From Deinococcus aquaedulcis (GTDB lineage Bacteria; Deinococcota; Deinococci; Deinococcales; Deinococcaceae): 64,000 nt of DNA. A model generated the notes under the pieces. It saw only the letters and a program-made list of their open reading frames with translations. It did no database searches and had not been told where the DNA came from. The translations under genes were made by a program, and so were the position numbers. The stretch is from assembly GCF_019693445.1 (NCBI RefSeq), contig NZ_JAHRBL010000002.1:334828-398827 (forward strand), given 5' to 3'. Below are positions 30,635 to 40,297 of this stretch, piece by piece (the stretch's first letter is position 1; each line of letters starts with the position of its first letter).

Positions 30635-31594
30635 GTGAGCCGACTGCCCGACCCCGCCGCCCTGCTGACGCGCCGCGCCCACCTGAGCGCGCAGGGCACC
30701 ACGCTGTACCGCGCCGCGCACCTGACCGAAACGGGGGGCATGTACACGGTGGACGTGGCGGGCCGGGCCGGCATTCTGAGCCTGTACGTGCCGCTGACGG
30801 CGACCCAGGAGCACGGCCTGGCGGCGGCCTGGGGCGAGGCGGCCGGTCTGCAGGGGGTGTACCTCAAGCGCCGCCCCCCAGAGGCGCGGCACGTGGCGAA
30901 CGTGGCCCGCGAGCAGCTCTCGCCGCCAGAGCCGGTGTGGGGTGGGTCCCTGCCAGAACTGGTGGCGACCGAAGCCGGCGTGCCCTTCCTGATCCGCCCC
31001 GGTGCCGACCTGAGCACCGGCCTGTTTACCGATGCCCGCCCGGCCCGCGCCTGGGTGCGGGCCCACAGCGCGGGGCGGCGGGTGCTGAACACCTTTGCCT
31101 ACACCTGTGGGTTTGGCCTCAGTGCCGCGCTGGGCGGGGCAGCGGCGGTGAAAAACGTGGACCTGTCGCGCAAGGTGCTGGCCTGGGGGCAGGCCAACTA
31201 CGCCCAGAGCGGCCTGAGCGCGCCGGACCAGGATTTCCTGTACGGCGACGTGTTCGAGTGGCTCGCTCGCCTGGAGCGCCGGGGCGACCGCTTTGATCTG
31301 GTGGTGCTGGACCCACCCAGCTTTGCGCGGGGCAAGAGTGGTGTGTGGCGGGCCGAGCGCGATTACGCCCGGCTGGCCGGGCTGGCGGCCCGGGTCACAG
31401 CGCCGGGGGGGCAGGTGCTGGCGCTACTGAACCACGCTGGGGTCTCTGGCCCGCAACTGGAGCGCATGGTGCAGAGCGGCCTGCACGAGCAGGAACGGCG
31501 GGCTGAGTTGCAAGGCAGCTTTGGTGCGGGCGAGGATTATCCGGGCGCCGGGCACCTGAAGGTGCAGGTGTGGACACTGGACCAGGGGCGCTGA
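30635..31594 (+). CDS. Class I SAM-dependent rRNA methyltransferase (RlmI/RlmK-like)
   Basis: A 319-residue methyltransferase. The segment [22 protein letters not shown] followed by [19 protein letters not shown] (SAM motif I) and [14 protein letters not shown] (motif IV, DPPSF) is typical of the RlmI/RlmK group, which makes 5-methylcytosine or 7-methylguanine in 23S rRNA. The N-terminal PUA domain of RlmI is replaced by another short domain. The start is the GTG at 30635 with TACACT seven bases upstream. The exact target base is unknown. Confidence 0.8.
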   Translation: MSRLPDPAALLTRRAHLSAQGTTLYRAAHLTETGGMYTVDVAGRAGILSLYVPLTATQEHGLAAAWGEAAGLQGVYLKRRPPEARHVANVAREQLSPPEPVWGGSLPELVATEAGVPFLIRPGADLSTGLFTDARPARAWVRAHSAGRRVLNTFAYTCGFGLSAALGGAAAVKNVDLSRKVLAWGQANYAQSGLSAPDQDFLYGDVFEWLARLERRGDRFDLVVLDPPSFARGKSGVWRAERDYARLAGLAARVTAPGGQVLALLNHAGVSGPQLERMVQSGLHEQERRAELQGSFGAGEDYPGAGHLKVQVWTLDQGR

Positions 31595-31606
31595 TAGAGG
31601 CCCAGC

Positions 31607-33406
31607 CTACTCGCACCCAGGCTCACTTGCCAGACTGACCCGGTTGCGGCCGGCGCCCTTGGCGCGGTACAGCTCGGCGTCGGCCAGGGCCAGCAGCTGG
31701 GCGGCGCCCAGGGTGCAGTACGACGCCACCCCCAGGCTAACCGTGAGGCGCAGGCCGGGGTGCAGCCCGCCCCAGTCGTGGTTCTGCACCGCCTGGCGCA
31801 GGCGCTCGCACATCGTCTGGGCAGCGGGCCCGCCGGTTTCGGGCAGCAGCAACACGAATTCCTCACCGCCAAAGCGGGCCACGGTGTCCATCTGGCGGCA
31901 GCTGGCGCGCAGCAGCCCGGCCAATTCGCGCAGCACGAGGTCACCCACCTGATGCGAGTAGGTGTCGTTCACCGCCTTGAAGTGGTCAATGTCCAGCAGC
32001 ACCACGCTCAGGGGGCGGCCGTAGCGCAGGGCACGCTGCACCTCGGCGTCCAGGCACTCGTTGAAGTGGCGCCGGTTGGACAGGCCGGTCAGGGCGTCTT
32101 CCTGCGAGAGCCGCACGAGGTGCTCGGCCTGGGTCTGCAAGCGGGCAAGCAACTCGGCCTTCTGTTCGTTGGCCGCCGCGAGTTCCTGGTTCAGTTCGGT
32201 CAGGCGGGCGTTGATCTGGCGCTGGGCCTCGGCGGCGTGGCGGGCCTGATCCAGGTCCACCTGCAGCAGCAGGGCCTGGGTGCGGTGCAGGGCCTGCAGG
32301 TTGTCCAGCTCGCGTTCCAGCTGGTGATAGCGCTGGTAATGCTGCAGGGCGGCGCGGTAGGCCCCGCGTTGGCGGTGGGTTTCGCTGAGCAGGGCGTGGA
32401 TCTCCTGCTCGTCGCGCTGGGCCCGGCAGCCCTGGGCCAGGGCCAGTCCCTCTTCCAGGGCGTCGAGGGCCTGGGCCGATTCGCGCCGCTTCAGGTGCAG
32501 GGCCCCCAGCCAGCGCAGGGCACGCGACTCCTCGTGGGCGGCGCGGGCCTCGGCGGCCAGGGTGCGGGCCTGCCGGTAGGCGCGCAGGGCGTCCTCGGGC
32601 TGTCCCAGTTGCTGGTAGGCGTCCCCCAGACCCAGCAGCAGCCGGGCGTCGCACTTGTGGTCGCCCCGGGCCTGGGCCACGTCCAGCGCGCCGCGCAGCA
32701 GGCTCAGAGCCTCTTCGGCCTGCTCCAGTTTCACGTGCGCCTGCCCCAGGCCGCACAGCGCGTCCAGTTCGTGGTGGGTGTGGCCCAGGCGGCGCACGAT
32801 TTCCAGCGCTGCCCCGTAGTGCGTCAGGGCCTGGGCGGCGTCGCCGGCCTGCTGGCACACGTCGCCCAGGTTGGTCAGGCACATGGCCTCGTCGGCCGGG
32901 GCATCAGCGGCGCGCGCCAGGGGCAGGGCCGCCAGAAAGGCTTCCAGGGCCTTCTGGTGGTCGCCCAGATCGGTGTGGATCAGGCCCACGTTGCTCAGGC
33001 AGGCGCCCTGAAGCCGCAGCAGGCCCTCGCGCCGCGCGATGTCCAGGCCCTGCAGGGCGTGATGTAGGCCGTCAATCAGGCGGCCCAGGTTGCGATGGAC
33101 GGTGGACAGGCTCAGGCAGGCGCCTGCCTCGCCCTGGGGGTCGCCCACCGCCCGAAACAGCGCCAGCGCCTCGGCCAGCAGGCGCGCGGCGCGTTCGTCG
33201 TCGCCTGCCACCGAGGCCGCCGCGCCCAGACGCAGCGCGCTGCGCGCCATACGGGGCTGATCTGCCCCGGCGCGGGCCAGGGCCAGCGCTTCCTCGCTGA
33301 GGGCCAGGGCTTCGCGGGGGTGCTGAAAGACCAGCTGGGCGGAGCGGCGGTTCAGGTCGTCTATACGCTCGGGGGCGGTCAGCGGCCCGGCTGCGGCGTC
33401 GTGCAT
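31607..33406 (-). CDS. TPR-repeat diguanylate cyclase (GGDEF)
   Basis: A 599-residue cytoplasmic signalling protein. Residues about 20-380 are TPR-like 34-40 residue repeats of the Gly/Ala-Tyr type, then a coiled coil (about 385-425), then a GGDEF domain (about 430-590) with an intact GGEEF active site (about 513-517). An inhibitory I-site RQMD sits five residues before it. It should make cyclic di-GMP, probably gated by a partner bound to the repeats. No signal peptide. The ATG follows a GGAGGA Shine-Dalgarno. Confidence 0.9.
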   Translation of the reverse strand: MHDAAAGPLTAPERIDDLNRRSAQLVFQHPREALALSEEALALARAGADQPRMARSALRLGAAASVAGDDERAARLLAEALALFRAVGDPQGEAGACLSLSTVHRNLGRLIDGLHHALQGLDIARREGLLRLQGACLSNVGLIHTDLGDHQKALEAFLAALPLARAADAPADEAMCLTNLGDVCQQAGDAAQALTHYGAALEIVRRLGHTHHELDALCGLGQAHVKLEQAEEALSLLRGALDVAQARGDHKCDARLLLGLGDAYQQLGQPEDALRAYRQARTLAAEARAAHEESRALRWLGALHLKRRESAQALDALEEGLALAQGCRAQRDEQEIHALLSETHRQRGAYRAALQHYQRYHQLERELDNLQALHRTQALLLQVDLDQARHAAEAQRQINARLTELNQELAAANEQKAELLARLQTQAEHLVRLSQEDALTGLSNRRHFNECLDAEVQRALRYGRPLSVVLLDIDHFKAVNDTYSHQVGDLVLRELAGLLRASCRQMDTVARFGGEEFVLLLPETGGPAAQTMCERLRQAVQNHDWGGLHPGLRLTVSLGVASYCTLGAAQLLALADAELYRAKGAGRNRVSLASEPGCE

Positions 33407-33509
33407 GGGCGTCCTCCGGGGGCCGCGCGGCGGATGAGCCCGCGCGCCCGTACTGCCTGGGGGCAGTGTAGGCAGGGCCCTCTCACGGGCGGCTGACAGC
33501 GCGGCCGCT

Positions 33510-33537
33510 TCAGCTGAGCCCAGTCAGCTGAGCCCAG
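33510..33537. repeat. Tandem duplication of a 14-bp unit
   Basis: The unit TCAGCTGAGCCCAG occurs twice in direct succession in the 162-base spacer between trpA and the TPR-GGDEF gene. It contains AGCTGA and could be a binding site, but is more simply a slippage duplication. Confidence 0.6.
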
Positions 33538-33568
33538 CGGGCCACCCCCGGCCCCGTTTTACCGCACG

Positions 33569-34372
33569 TTAGCGCACGCAGCCCGCACGGATGCTGGCAG
33601 CCAGGGCGTCCACATCCTGACCGTTCGCGGCAGCAGTAATAAAGGCGCTGCCCACCACCACGCCGTCGGCCACCTCGGCCACCTGCCGGGCGGTGGCGGC
33701 GTCTTTCACCCCAAAGCCCACGGCGACCGGCACGCGGGCGTGCTGCTGCGCCAGGGCCAGCATGGCAGGCACCTCGCCCAGGGCCGCGCCTTCGCGGGCG
33801 CCGGTCACGCCGGTCACGCTCACCGCGTACAGAAAGCCGGTGCAGGCCTGCGCCACCAGGGCCACACGCGCCGGGGTGCTGGTGGGCGCAATCAGGAAGG
33901 TGACAGCCAGGCCATGCTCGGCGGCCAAATCAGCGATTTCCAGGTCCTGATCGGGAGGCAGGTCGGGCAGAATCAGGCCGTCCACGCCGGCGCGCTGGGC
34001 CAGCCGCATGAACTCGCGCGGGCCCACGGCGTAGATGGGGTTCACGTAGGTCATGACCACGATGGGTTTGTCCGTGTGTTCCCGGAGCCCAGCCACGAGT
34101 TGCAGCGAGTGCCGGGTGCTGGTGCCGCCCGCCAGAGCTTGCTCGCTGGCGCGCTGGATGGTGGGACCGTCGCCCAGGGGGTCGCTGTAGGGAATGCCCA
34201 CTTCGAGAATGTCGGCGTGGGCCAGCAGCGTCTGTGCCAGGGCGGGGAAACCGGCGGCAGTGGGATAGCCGGCCGTCATGTAGGGAATGAAGGCGGCGCG
34301 GCCCTCCTGCCGGGCTTGCTCAAAGGCGGCATGTAGGCGCGCGGCGCCGCGCGTGGGGGCCAGGGTGGTCAT
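33569..34372 (-). CDS. trpA: Tryptophan synthase alpha chain
   Basis: A 267-residue TIM-barrel subunit that cleaves indole-3-glycerol phosphate to indole, which is channelled to TrpB. Conserved motifs are [10 protein letters not shown] (28-37), [18 protein letters not shown] with catalytic Glu and Asp, [12 protein letters not shown] and [12 protein letters not shown]. The length is normal. Its ATG overlaps the trpB stop by four bases (ATGA), so translation is coupled, matching the 1:1 complex. Confidence 0.96.
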   Translation of the reverse strand: MTTLAPTRGAARLHAAFEQARQEGRAAFIPYMTAGYPTAAGFPALAQTLLAHADILEVGIPYSDPLGDGPTIQRASEQALAGGTSTRHSLQLVAGLREHTDKPIVVMTYVNPIYAVGPREFMRLAQRAGVDGLILPDLPPDQDLEIADLAAEHGLAVTFLIAPTSTPARVALVAQACTGFLYAVSVTGVTGAREGAALGEVPAMLALAQQHARVPVAVGFGVKDAATARQVAEVADGVVVGSAFITAAANGQDVDALAASIRAGCVR

Positions 34373-35640
34373 GCGAGGACCTCCGGGGACCGCAGTTGGC
34401 CCGGTGTCTCTCCCGCCGGGTCCTGCAAACTGAGCAGGCGCATCACCTCGGCCACGTCCTTGTCGCCCCGGCCCGAGAGGTTGACCACTATGGTCTGGTC
34501 CGGGCGCATGGTGCGGGCCAGTTCGACCGCGTGGTGAATGGCGTGGGCGCTTTCCAGCGCGGGGATGATGCCTTCTAGGCGGGTCAGCAGCTGCAGGGCG
34601 TCCAGGGCCTGGGCGTCCGTGACGGGCACGTACTGCGCCGTGCCGGTCTGGGCGTACAGGCAGTGCTCGGGGCCGATACCGGGGTAATCCAGGCCCGCGC
34701 TCACCGAATGCGGCGGCACGATCTGGCCCTCGTCGTCATTGAGCAGGTACATCATGGCGCCGTGCAGCACGCCGATGCGCCCGCCGGCCACGCTGGCGGC
34801 GTGGCGCCCGGAGTCCACGCCTTCCCCAGCGGCCTCGGTGCCAATCAGGAGAGGCCGCTCTTCCTCGGGCAGGTAGGCAAAGGGCGCAAAGATGCCGATG
34901 GCGTTGCTGCCGCCGCCCACGCAGGCCACGATGGCGTCGGGCGCTGGGCGGCCTTCCAGGGCCTGGTGCTGCACTTTGACCTCTTCGCCAATCACGGCCT
35001 GAAAGTCGCGCACCATCGCCGGGTAGGGGTGCGGGCCCACCACGCTGCCCAGGATGTAAAAGGTGTCGCGCACGTTGGTGACCCAGTCGCGAATGGCCTC
35101 GTTGGTGGCGTCCTTGAGGGTGGCGGTGCCGGAGGTCACTTCACGAACTTCGGCGCCCAGCAGCTTCATGCGAAAGACGTTCAGTGCCTGACGGCGAATG
35201 TCCTCGGCGCCCATATACACCACGCACGAGAGGCCCAGCAGGGCGGCGGCGGTGGCGCTGGCCACGCCATGCTGCCCGGCGCCGGTTTCGGCAATCACGC
35301 GTTTTTTGCCCATGCGCACGGCCAGCAGGGCCTGGGCCAGACAGTTGTTGATCTTGTGGGCGCCCGTGTAGTTCTGGTCCTCGCGCTTGAGGTAAATCTT
35401 GGCGCCGCCGGCATATTCGGTGAGGCGCTGGGCAAGATACAGGCCGCTGGGGCGGCCCACGAATTCACGCAGCAGGCGGTCCAGTTCGTTCAGGAAGGCC
35501 GGGTCGGTCTTGGCCGCCGCATAGGCCATTTCCAGCTCGTCGAGCGCCGGAATCAGCGTTTCGGGCACATACCGCCCGCCAAAACGGCCGAAGCGCCCGC
35601 GCGCGTCCGGCTGGGGGTAGGTGGGGAGCGTCAGGGGCAT
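34369..35640 (-). CDS. trpB: Tryptophan synthase beta chain
   Basis: A 423-residue PLP enzyme that condenses indole with serine to give tryptophan. Visible are [31 protein letters not shown] with the PLP-binding Lys, [13 protein letters not shown] and [10 protein letters not shown] (phosphate loop). The ATG at 35640 has TACCCT exactly six bases upstream, so trpBA has its own promoter although gluQ ends only 34 bases before. The upstream extension of the frame is therefore not coding. The other trp genes are not in the window. Confidence 0.96.
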   Translation of the reverse strand: MPLTLPTYPQPDARGRFGRFGGRYVPETLIPALDELEMAYAAAKTDPAFLNELDRLLREFVGRPSGLYLAQRLTEYAGGAKIYLKREDQNYTGAHKINNCLAQALLAVRMGKKRVIAETGAGQHGVASATAAALLGLSCVVYMGAEDIRRQALNVFRMKLLGAEVREVTSGTATLKDATNEAIRDWVTNVRDTFYILGSVVGPHPYPAMVRDFQAVIGEEVKVQHQALEGRPAPDAIVACVGGGSNAIGIFAPFAYLPEEERPLLIGTEAAGEGVDSGRHAASVAGGRIGVLHGAMMYLLNDDEGQIVPPHSVSAGLDYPGIGPEHCLYAQTGTAQYVPVTDAQALDALQLLTRLEGIIPALESAHAIHHAVELARTMRPDQTIVVNLSGRGDKDVAEVMRLLSLQDPAGETPGQLRSPEVLA

Positions 35641-35674
35641 GGCCCCAGGGTAGGTGGGGACGGGCGAACGGGCG

Positions 35675-36580
35675 TTAGGGCAACTTAGACAGGTCATCTA
35701 AGTTTGTGGAGAAGGCCACCTTTGCCAGCGCGGCACGCCACAGGGGCAGCAGCTCGTCCAGGCTGACCTCGGCGGGCACGGTCCAGCCCAGGCTGCGGGC
35801 CAGTTCGGCACGCACGCGGCCCGGGGTCTCGCCCCCTTCCCGCAAGGCCGACAGGGGCGGGGCGCCGCCGCGTTTGGCCAGCCGCTCGCCCCGGTAGTCA
35901 TGCAGCAGCGGCACGTGCAGGTAGCGGGGCGTGGGCAGTCCCAGGGCGCGCCCCAGCGCCACCTGCCGGGGCGTGGCGGTCCACAGGTCGGCGCCGCGCA
36001 CCACATCGGTCACGCCGGCCTCGGCGTCGTCCACCACCACGGCGAGGTGATAGGCGAAAACGCCGTCGTTGCGCTGCAGCACGAGGTCGCCCACCTCGCC
36101 CGGCAGGTGCTGGCACAGGGTCTGGTGGTTCAGGGCGTCGTGGGCGCAGACCACCTCGTCCGGCACGCGCCAGCGCCGCGCGGCGGGGCGGCCAGGGTGC
36201 GCGGTGCCCGCGCGGCACCTCCCCGGGTAAACGGGCTCCGTGCCGTGGGGCGCGCCAGCACTCGCCTGAATGGCCGCCTGCACCTCCTTACGGGTGCAGG
36301 TGCAGGGGTAGGTGTCCAGCCGGGCCAGCGCCGCCCCGTACAGAGGAAGTCGGGCGGATTGAATAGCCTCCTCGTCCCAGTCCAGGCCCAGCCACTCCAG
36401 GTCGCGGCGGGTGAGGTCGTAGGCCCAGGGGCGCACGCGGCCGGTGTCCAGGTCTTCAAAGCGCAGGAGGTGGCGCCCCCCGTGCGCGCGGGTGTGCAGC
36501 CACGCCAGCAGCGCGGTGCGGGCGTTGCCCAGATGCATGGCCCCGGTGGGGCTGGGGGCAAAGCGGCCCACCACGCTCAT
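35675..36580 (-). CDS. gluQ: Glutamyl-Q tRNA(Asp) synthetase
   Basis: A 301-residue truncated GluRS paralogue that attaches glutamate to the queuosine base of tRNA-Asp. It has [20 protein letters not shown] (5-24, HIGH-type motif), RFEDLDTGR, a zinc-type CTCTRKE followed by YPGRC, and LAKRGG in place of KMSKS. The anticodon-binding domain is absent, as expected for this family. The ATG at 36580 overlaps the upstream HExxH gene (ATGA). Last gene of the ParA-containing operon. Confidence 0.93.
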   Translation of the reverse strand: MSVVGRFAPSPTGAMHLGNARTALLAWLHTRAHGGRHLLRFEDLDTGRVRPWAYDLTRRDLEWLGLDWDEEAIQSARLPLYGAALARLDTYPCTCTRKEVQAAIQASAGAPHGTEPVYPGRCRAGTAHPGRPAARRWRVPDEVVCAHDALNHQTLCQHLPGEVGDLVLQRNDGVFAYHLAVVVDDAEAGVTDVVRGADLWTATPRQVALGRALGLPTPRYLHVPLLHDYRGERLAKRGGAPPLSALREGGETPGRVRAELARSLGWTVPAEVSLDELLPLWRAALAKVAFSTNLDDLSKLP

Positions 36581-37077
36581 GGGGCCGCCACCTCGTCCCA
36601 CAGGGCCAGCAGCACGCCGCCCACCACCGCCGCATACGCCAGAAACAGCACGAAGCGCCCCAGGGGATCGGCGGCGTCCAGCGCGTTCCACCCGCCCAGT
36701 AGCTGCCACCAGTCATGGGTGTCGGGGTCGCCAGTGATCAGCGGGAGGTCACGCCTGGGGGCGTCGCGGATGTAGGCGGCCACTCCCGACAGCGAGTGCG
36801 CCAGCCACAGGGTGGTCAGGCCGGCCGCAAAGCGGTCGCCGCGCCACAGAAAGGCGGCCACGCAGGCGCCCGGCACCAGTAGCTGCAGCAGGCTGCCGCC
36901 CAGCAGCATGGGGGTTTCTCCAGCGAACATGAGCAGCATATGCCCGGCCTCGTGGAAAATGAGGTTCACGCCCGAGAGCCAGCCTGGGTTCAGGGGGTGC
37001 AGCACCCCGGGGACGGTGACCCACAGGGCGGCCAGCACCCCCAGCAGGCGGCCGGCGCGCGCGGCCCCGCCCTTCAC
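36577..37077 (-). CDS. Polytopic membrane protein with HEAGH (M50-like) motif
   Basis: A 166-residue membrane protein with about four helices. FHEAGHMLLMF puts a zinc-metalloprotease HExxH (42-46) at the start of a helix. A conserved-looking LGGSLLQLLVPGACVAAFL segment follows, and a THDWWQLLGGWN motif near 130 may supply a third ligand. This resembles site-2-protease-like intramembrane peptidases, although no protease activity is shown. The start is the GTG at 37077, overlapping the TGA of the preceding gene (GTGA); its own stop overlaps gluQ. Confidence 0.65.
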   Translation of the reverse strand: MKGGAARAGRLLGVLAALWVTVPGVLHPLNPGWLSGVNLIFHEAGHMLLMFAGETPMLLGGSLLQLLVPGACVAAFLWRGDRFAAGLTTLWLAHSLSGVAAYIRDAPRRDLPLITGDPDTHDWWQLLGGWNALDAADPLGRFVLFLAYAAVVGGVLLALWDEVAAP

Positions 37078-37304
37078 TTGCGGGCCCGGAGCCACGCCAG
37101 CAGCAGGTCTTCCACCAGCTCGCTGACACTCTCGCCGCCGTCCTTTTTCACCTGTTTCCACACCGCGCGCACAGTTTCGCGGCGCAGGTACACGGGTTCC
37201 AGCGGCTCGCCGGCCACCTGGGTGCGGCGCCCGTCGGGTTCGGGGGTCACCTTGCGGCCCTTGCCCGCCTTCTGGCCCTCTTTCAGATAGTCAAACCGGC
37301 CCAC
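37074..37304 (-). CDS. Small ribbon-helix-helix-like protein next to ParA
   Basis: A 76-residue basic protein. Residues about 37-72 read as a beta strand (EPVYLRRETV) followed by two helices (VWKQVKKDGG and SVSELVEDLLLAWL), the layout of a ribbon-helix-helix DNA-binding domain. Its position 14 bases after the ParA ATPase gene suggests a centromere-binding or CopG-like partner. The start is a GTG. Its stop overlaps the next gene. The assignment rests on pattern and context, not on a clear family match. Confidence 0.6.
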   Translation of the reverse strand: MGRFDYLKEGQKAGKGRKVTPEPDGRRTQVAGEPLEPVYLRRETVRAVWKQVKKDGGESVSELVEDLLLAWLRARK

Positions 37305-37318
37305 GTGCGTGCCCGCCC

Positions 37319-37924
37319 TTACCAGAGTTCCTGGGCCAGCCGCAAGACGTCGCTCCAGGCGCTGGCGGAACGCTCGCCGGGCACGTCGCGCACCAGCACC
37401 CCGGCCTCGGCGGCGCGTTGAAAGGCGGCGTACTGGCGCACCACGGTGTTGCAGACGGTCAGGCCCGCCTCGCGCAGGTCCTCGCGGGCCTCCTCGGCGG
37501 CGTGGCCCACGGGCGGCACCCGGGTCAGGACCACGCGGGTCTTGCGCGCCGCGCCTTCCTCGTGCAGAAAGTCCAGCAGTTCGCGGGTGGCGTCCAGTTC
37601 CAGGGCGCTCACGCCGCTGGGCACCAGCAGCAGGTCGGCGCGCCCGGCCAGTTGGCGCAGTTCCTTGCGCTTGGGGCGGCCCTCGGTGTCCAGCAGCAGC
37701 AGGTCGTAGCGGGCAAGCTTCTTGGGGCGCACGTCGTCGGCTTCCACCACCTCGAACGGCAGGGCGCCCGCACGCCGCGCCCAGCGCAGGCTGCTGCCCA
37801 CGCGGCCGTCCTCGTCCACCAGCAGCGGCGTCAGGCCCTGGGCGTGCGCGGCGCCCGCAAGGTGAACCGCCAGGGTGCTTTTGCCCACGCCGCCCTTTTC
37901 CGAGGTGATCGCCACGACCTTCAT
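37319..37924 (-). CDS. ParA-family ATPase (short form)
   Basis: A 201-residue deviant Walker ATPase. The P-loop is KGGVGKS (10-16) with the signature lysine, then VDEDGR in place of the usual DxDPQ, and LLLLDTEG as Walker B. ParA dimers pattern chromosomes, plasmids or protein clusters. The 200-residue length and lack of an N-terminal HTH match small MipZ/ParA-like forms. TACGCT lies eight bases before the ATG. It heads the operon with the RHH-like protein, HExxH protein and gluQ, so it is not a standard parAB locus. Confidence 0.85.
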   Translation of the reverse strand: MKVVAITSEKGGVGKSTLAVHLAGAAHAQGLTPLLVDEDGRVGSSLRWARRAGALPFEVVEADDVRPKKLARYDLLLLDTEGRPKRKELRQLAGRADLLLVPSGVSALELDATRELLDFLHEEGAARKTRVVLTRVPPVGHAAEEAREDLREAGLTVCNTVVRQYAAFQRAAEAGVLVRDVPGERSASAWSDVLRLAQELW

Positions 37925-37971
37925 GCCGCCCCAGCGTACCAGAGGCCCTGCCAGCGCGGCATCATGGCGCG

Positions 37972-38202
37972 GTGACCCACCCGCTCACCCCGCCGCAGCA
38001 ACAGGAACTGGAACAGGCCCCGGTCTACTGGACCGCCCGGGCCATGCAGGAGCAGGGCAGCCGCTTTTACCGCGCGCTGGGCGAGGCCCTGGAGGCGGCC
38101 GACGCCCAGAACCGCCGCCTGATTCTGCGCACGTGGCCGGCGGCCTGCTGGGACTTTTACGAGCGGGGACAGCGCCTGGCCGCCGAGGCCGGCGAAGGCT
38201 GA
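37972..38202 (+). CDS. Small acidic helical protein of unknown function
   Basis: A 76-residue soluble protein, mainly helical, with a [28 protein letters not shown] core and two conserved-looking tryptophans later ([13 protein letters not shown]). I do not recognise a family. It is divergent from the ParA operon with 47 bases between starts. The start is a GTG, with a CATCAT sequence six bases upstream as a poor -10. It resembles conserved single-domain Deinococcus hypotheticals. Confidence 0.55.
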   Translation: MTHPLTPPQQQELEQAPVYWTARAMQEQGSRFYRALGEALEAADAQNRRLILRTWPAACWDFYERGQRLAAEAGEG

Positions 38203-38400
38203 CCTGGGAAGGCGAGCAGACGTTCACGCAGCGCCGTCCGCGCCAGCGTCCAGGCCGAGGCGGGCCTGGCTGCGGCCGACCCAGCAGCAGTGACCGCAAG
38301 GTGGTGCAGGGGCGCAAGGTGCTGGCACGGGTCTGCCCAGGGGCGCGTTCACGTGGCCGCCCCCTCTGCTCGGCGTGCGGGCGCTCTACACTGGGGCGCG

Positions 38401-39219
38401 ATGAACCCCACCCTGCTGGCCGTATTTGCCCACCCCGACGACGAAGCCTTCAGCGTGGGCGGCACGCTGACCCACTACGCGCGCCAGGGGGTACGGGTGG
38501 TGCTGGCCTGCGCCACCCGGGGCGAAGCGGGCAAGATCACCGTGCCCGGCATGACGGTGGACGACCTGGGCGCCCAGCGCGAACAGGAACTGCGCCGGGC
38601 CTGCGAGGCGCTGGAGATTGAGCCGCCGGTCTTTCTGGATTACCACGATTCCGGCCGATACGAACGCACCCGCCACGACGACCCCCGCGCCCTGATGAAT
38701 GTGGACCCCCTGAAGGTCGAGCCGAAGCTGCGCGACCTGATTGCCGACCTTCAGCCTCAGGTGATGGTGACCTTTGACCCGCACGGGGGCTACGGGCACA
38801 TTGACCACCTGCAGATTCACCGGGCCGCCAGCGCCGCGTTCTTCAGCACCGGGCATCTGCCGGGCGGCGGGCCGCAGCGGCTGTACTACACCGCGCTGAC
38901 CGTGCAGGCGGCGCAGAACCTGTCGCGCATGGGCGAGGGCCTGGACCCCCAGGTGTACGGCGTGTCGGAAGGCACGGTGGCCGTGCAGATTGATGTGGCC
39001 GCCTACGCCGAGAACAAGCGGGCCGCCTTAAAGGCCCACGGCACCCAGACGGGCGAACAGAGTGTGATGGGCCAGATGAGCGCCGAGGAGCGGCAGGCCA
39101 TGGAGGCGATGCTGCTGGGCCACGAACGCTTCAGCCTGGGCGGCACCCGCACGGCCATTCCCCAGTTCCCTCTGTGTGGGCTGTTTGACGGCCTTGCGGG
39201 GTTCGAGCATCTGCAGTGA
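38401..39219 (+). CDS. PIG-L/LmbE-family deacetylase
   Basis: A 272-residue zinc-dependent N-acetylglucosaminyl-type deacetylase. AHPDDE (10-15) and the later HGGYGHIDHLQIH supply the zinc ligands and catalytic Asp. Deinococcus makes bacillithiol, whose second step uses a PIG-L deacetylase (BshB), so that role is likely, but other amide substrates are possible. The ATG at 38401 has TACACT eight bases upstream. Its stop overlaps a GTG beginning a decayed downstream reading frame. Confidence 0.85.
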   Translation: MNPTLLAVFAHPDDEAFSVGGTLTHYARQGVRVVLACATRGEAGKITVPGMTVDDLGAQREQELRRACEALEIEPPVFLDYHDSGRYERTRHDDPRALMNVDPLKVEPKLRDLIADLQPQVMVTFDPHGGYGHIDHLQIHRAASAAFFSTGHLPGGGPQRLYYTALTVQAAQNLSRMGEGLDPQVYGVSEGTVAVQIDVAAYAENKRAALKAHGTQTGEQSVMGQMSAEERQAMEAMLLGHERFSLGGTRTAIPQFPLCGLFDGLAGFEHLQ

Positions 39220-39567
39220 CGGCGTGGCCTGCCCGTCTGGAGCAACGCTTCTCTTTCATCCATGTCTTCCAGTTTGATCCGGCGCAGCAGGCCCTCACAT
39301 TGACGCTCTCGCACTGGTCCAGCGAAGAGCAGACAACCGCAACGGTCCACGGGCATTCAGGACCTGCAGTTCAGCGTGGTGGATGCGGATGAAGGCTCGG
39401 ACCTTCTGTAGAACGTTCTGCGCTTTCGCATTTAGGCGCCGGGCCGCCTGCTGATCGTCACCACAGCCTACGAAGTGACGCTGACCTTTGATCAGTTCAT
39501 GCTGACGGAGTCGACCAGCAGCGGTGACGAGCCAATGCGCTCTGCCGCGTCCCGCGCCACCTCCTGA
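39216..39567 (+). pseudogene. Decayed gene (one frameshift, two TAG stops)
   Basis: Starting at a GTG overlapping the deacetylase TGA, the frame encodes a plausible protein start (RLEQRFSFIHVFQFDPAQQAL). A one-base frameshift near 39350 moves it to a second frame reading IQDLQFSVVDADEGSDLL. TAG codons at 39409 and 39433 interrupt otherwise continuous coding sense (NVLRFRI, then APGRLLIVTTAYEVTLTFDQF). Both TAGs sit where GAG (Glu) would fit. The family is unknown; the size suggests about 100-115 residues. The tail runs antisense into the DJ-1 gene end. Confidence 0.6.
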
Positions 39568-40103
39568 CCCCACAACGTTGCGGCCACATGTAGCGCCGCG
39601 TGCAGGGCGCCCAGGCCCGCAGGGGTGGTGCATAGCCGTCCATCCATAACCACTTGGCCGGGGCGCACGTCGGCGGGGGTGAAGCCCCATAGCGTATCGG
39701 TCAGGTCGGCGGGGCCGCCCACCACGCAGCCGTCCAGGGTACCGGCTTCGCCCAGTAGCAGCAGGCCGCTGCCGCTGGCGCCGGTGGGCAGCCCCGGGTG
39801 GGCCGCCAGGAAGGCGCGCAGTAGGGGATCGCGGGCCGCTTTGGCCGCGCCGGGGCCACCGGGCAGCAGCAGCGCCTGGGGCTCGGGCAGCGCGGCGTAT
39901 AGGACATGCGGCGTCATGACCAGCCCGCCCGCTGTGATCACACTGATGCGCGAGCGGTTCACCGTGACGGCCACCTTGTCGCCGCCGCACAGCCGCAGCA
40001 CCGTGACCATGAGCCCCAGTTCCAGTTCGCTGACACCGTGGTACACCGGCAGCGCCACCACCGGACCAGTCTGGACATTGGGTTCGTGGTCAGGAGCAGT
40101 CAT
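39492..40103 (-). CDS. DJ-1/PfpI-superfamily protein lacking the nucleophilic Cys
   Basis: A 203-residue protein of the DJ-1/PfpI (class I glutamine amidotransferase-like) fold. It shows the YHGVSELELG start, LLLPGGPGA and the nucleophile elbow GASGSGLLLLGEAGTLDG (108-125). In the family a Cys occupies the elbow (C-T-G); here Gly111 takes that place, so classical catalysis is unlikely. It could bind a ligand, as in AraC-type sensor domains, but has no HTH. Last gene of a three-gene coupled operon. Confidence 0.75.
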   Translation of the reverse strand: MTAPDHEPNVQTGPVVALPVYHGVSELELGLMVTVLRLCGGDKVAVTVNRSRISVITAGGLVMTPHVLYAALPEPQALLLPGGPGAAKAARDPLLRAFLAAHPGLPTGASGSGLLLLGEAGTLDGCVVGGPADLTDTLWGFTPADVRPGQVVMDGRLCTTPAGLGALHAALHVAATLWGQEVARDAAERIGSSPLLVDSVSMN

Positions 40104-40297
40104 GGGGAGGTCAGGGGCTGCAGGCGGTACTCGCGCCGCGCCAGGGGCGGGTCCACCTCGCCGTGGTCCAGCAGGTGCTGGGCGGCCTCTTCGGATAGGC
40201 GCTCCACACGCAGCAGGTAGGCCAGGGCCGTCTCGCGGCTGTCAAAGCGCCGGGGGTGGGGGTCGCCTTCAACAAGCAGATCAAGCCACGTGATCAT
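40100..40297 (-). CDS. Small 65-residue protein in the DJ-1 operon
   Basis: An acidic, mainly helical protein (ITWLDLLVEGDPHPRRFDSRETALAYLLRVERLSEEAAQHLLDHG). The pattern of a short strand, FDSRETAL and a helix pair looks like a small conserved hypothetical. It overlaps the genes on both sides by four bases (ATGA each time), strong evidence that it is real and translated by coupling. Function unknown. Confidence 0.6.
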   Translation of the reverse strand: MITWLDLLVEGDPHPRRFDSRETALAYLLRVERLSEEAAQHLLDHGEVDPPLARREYRLQPLTSP

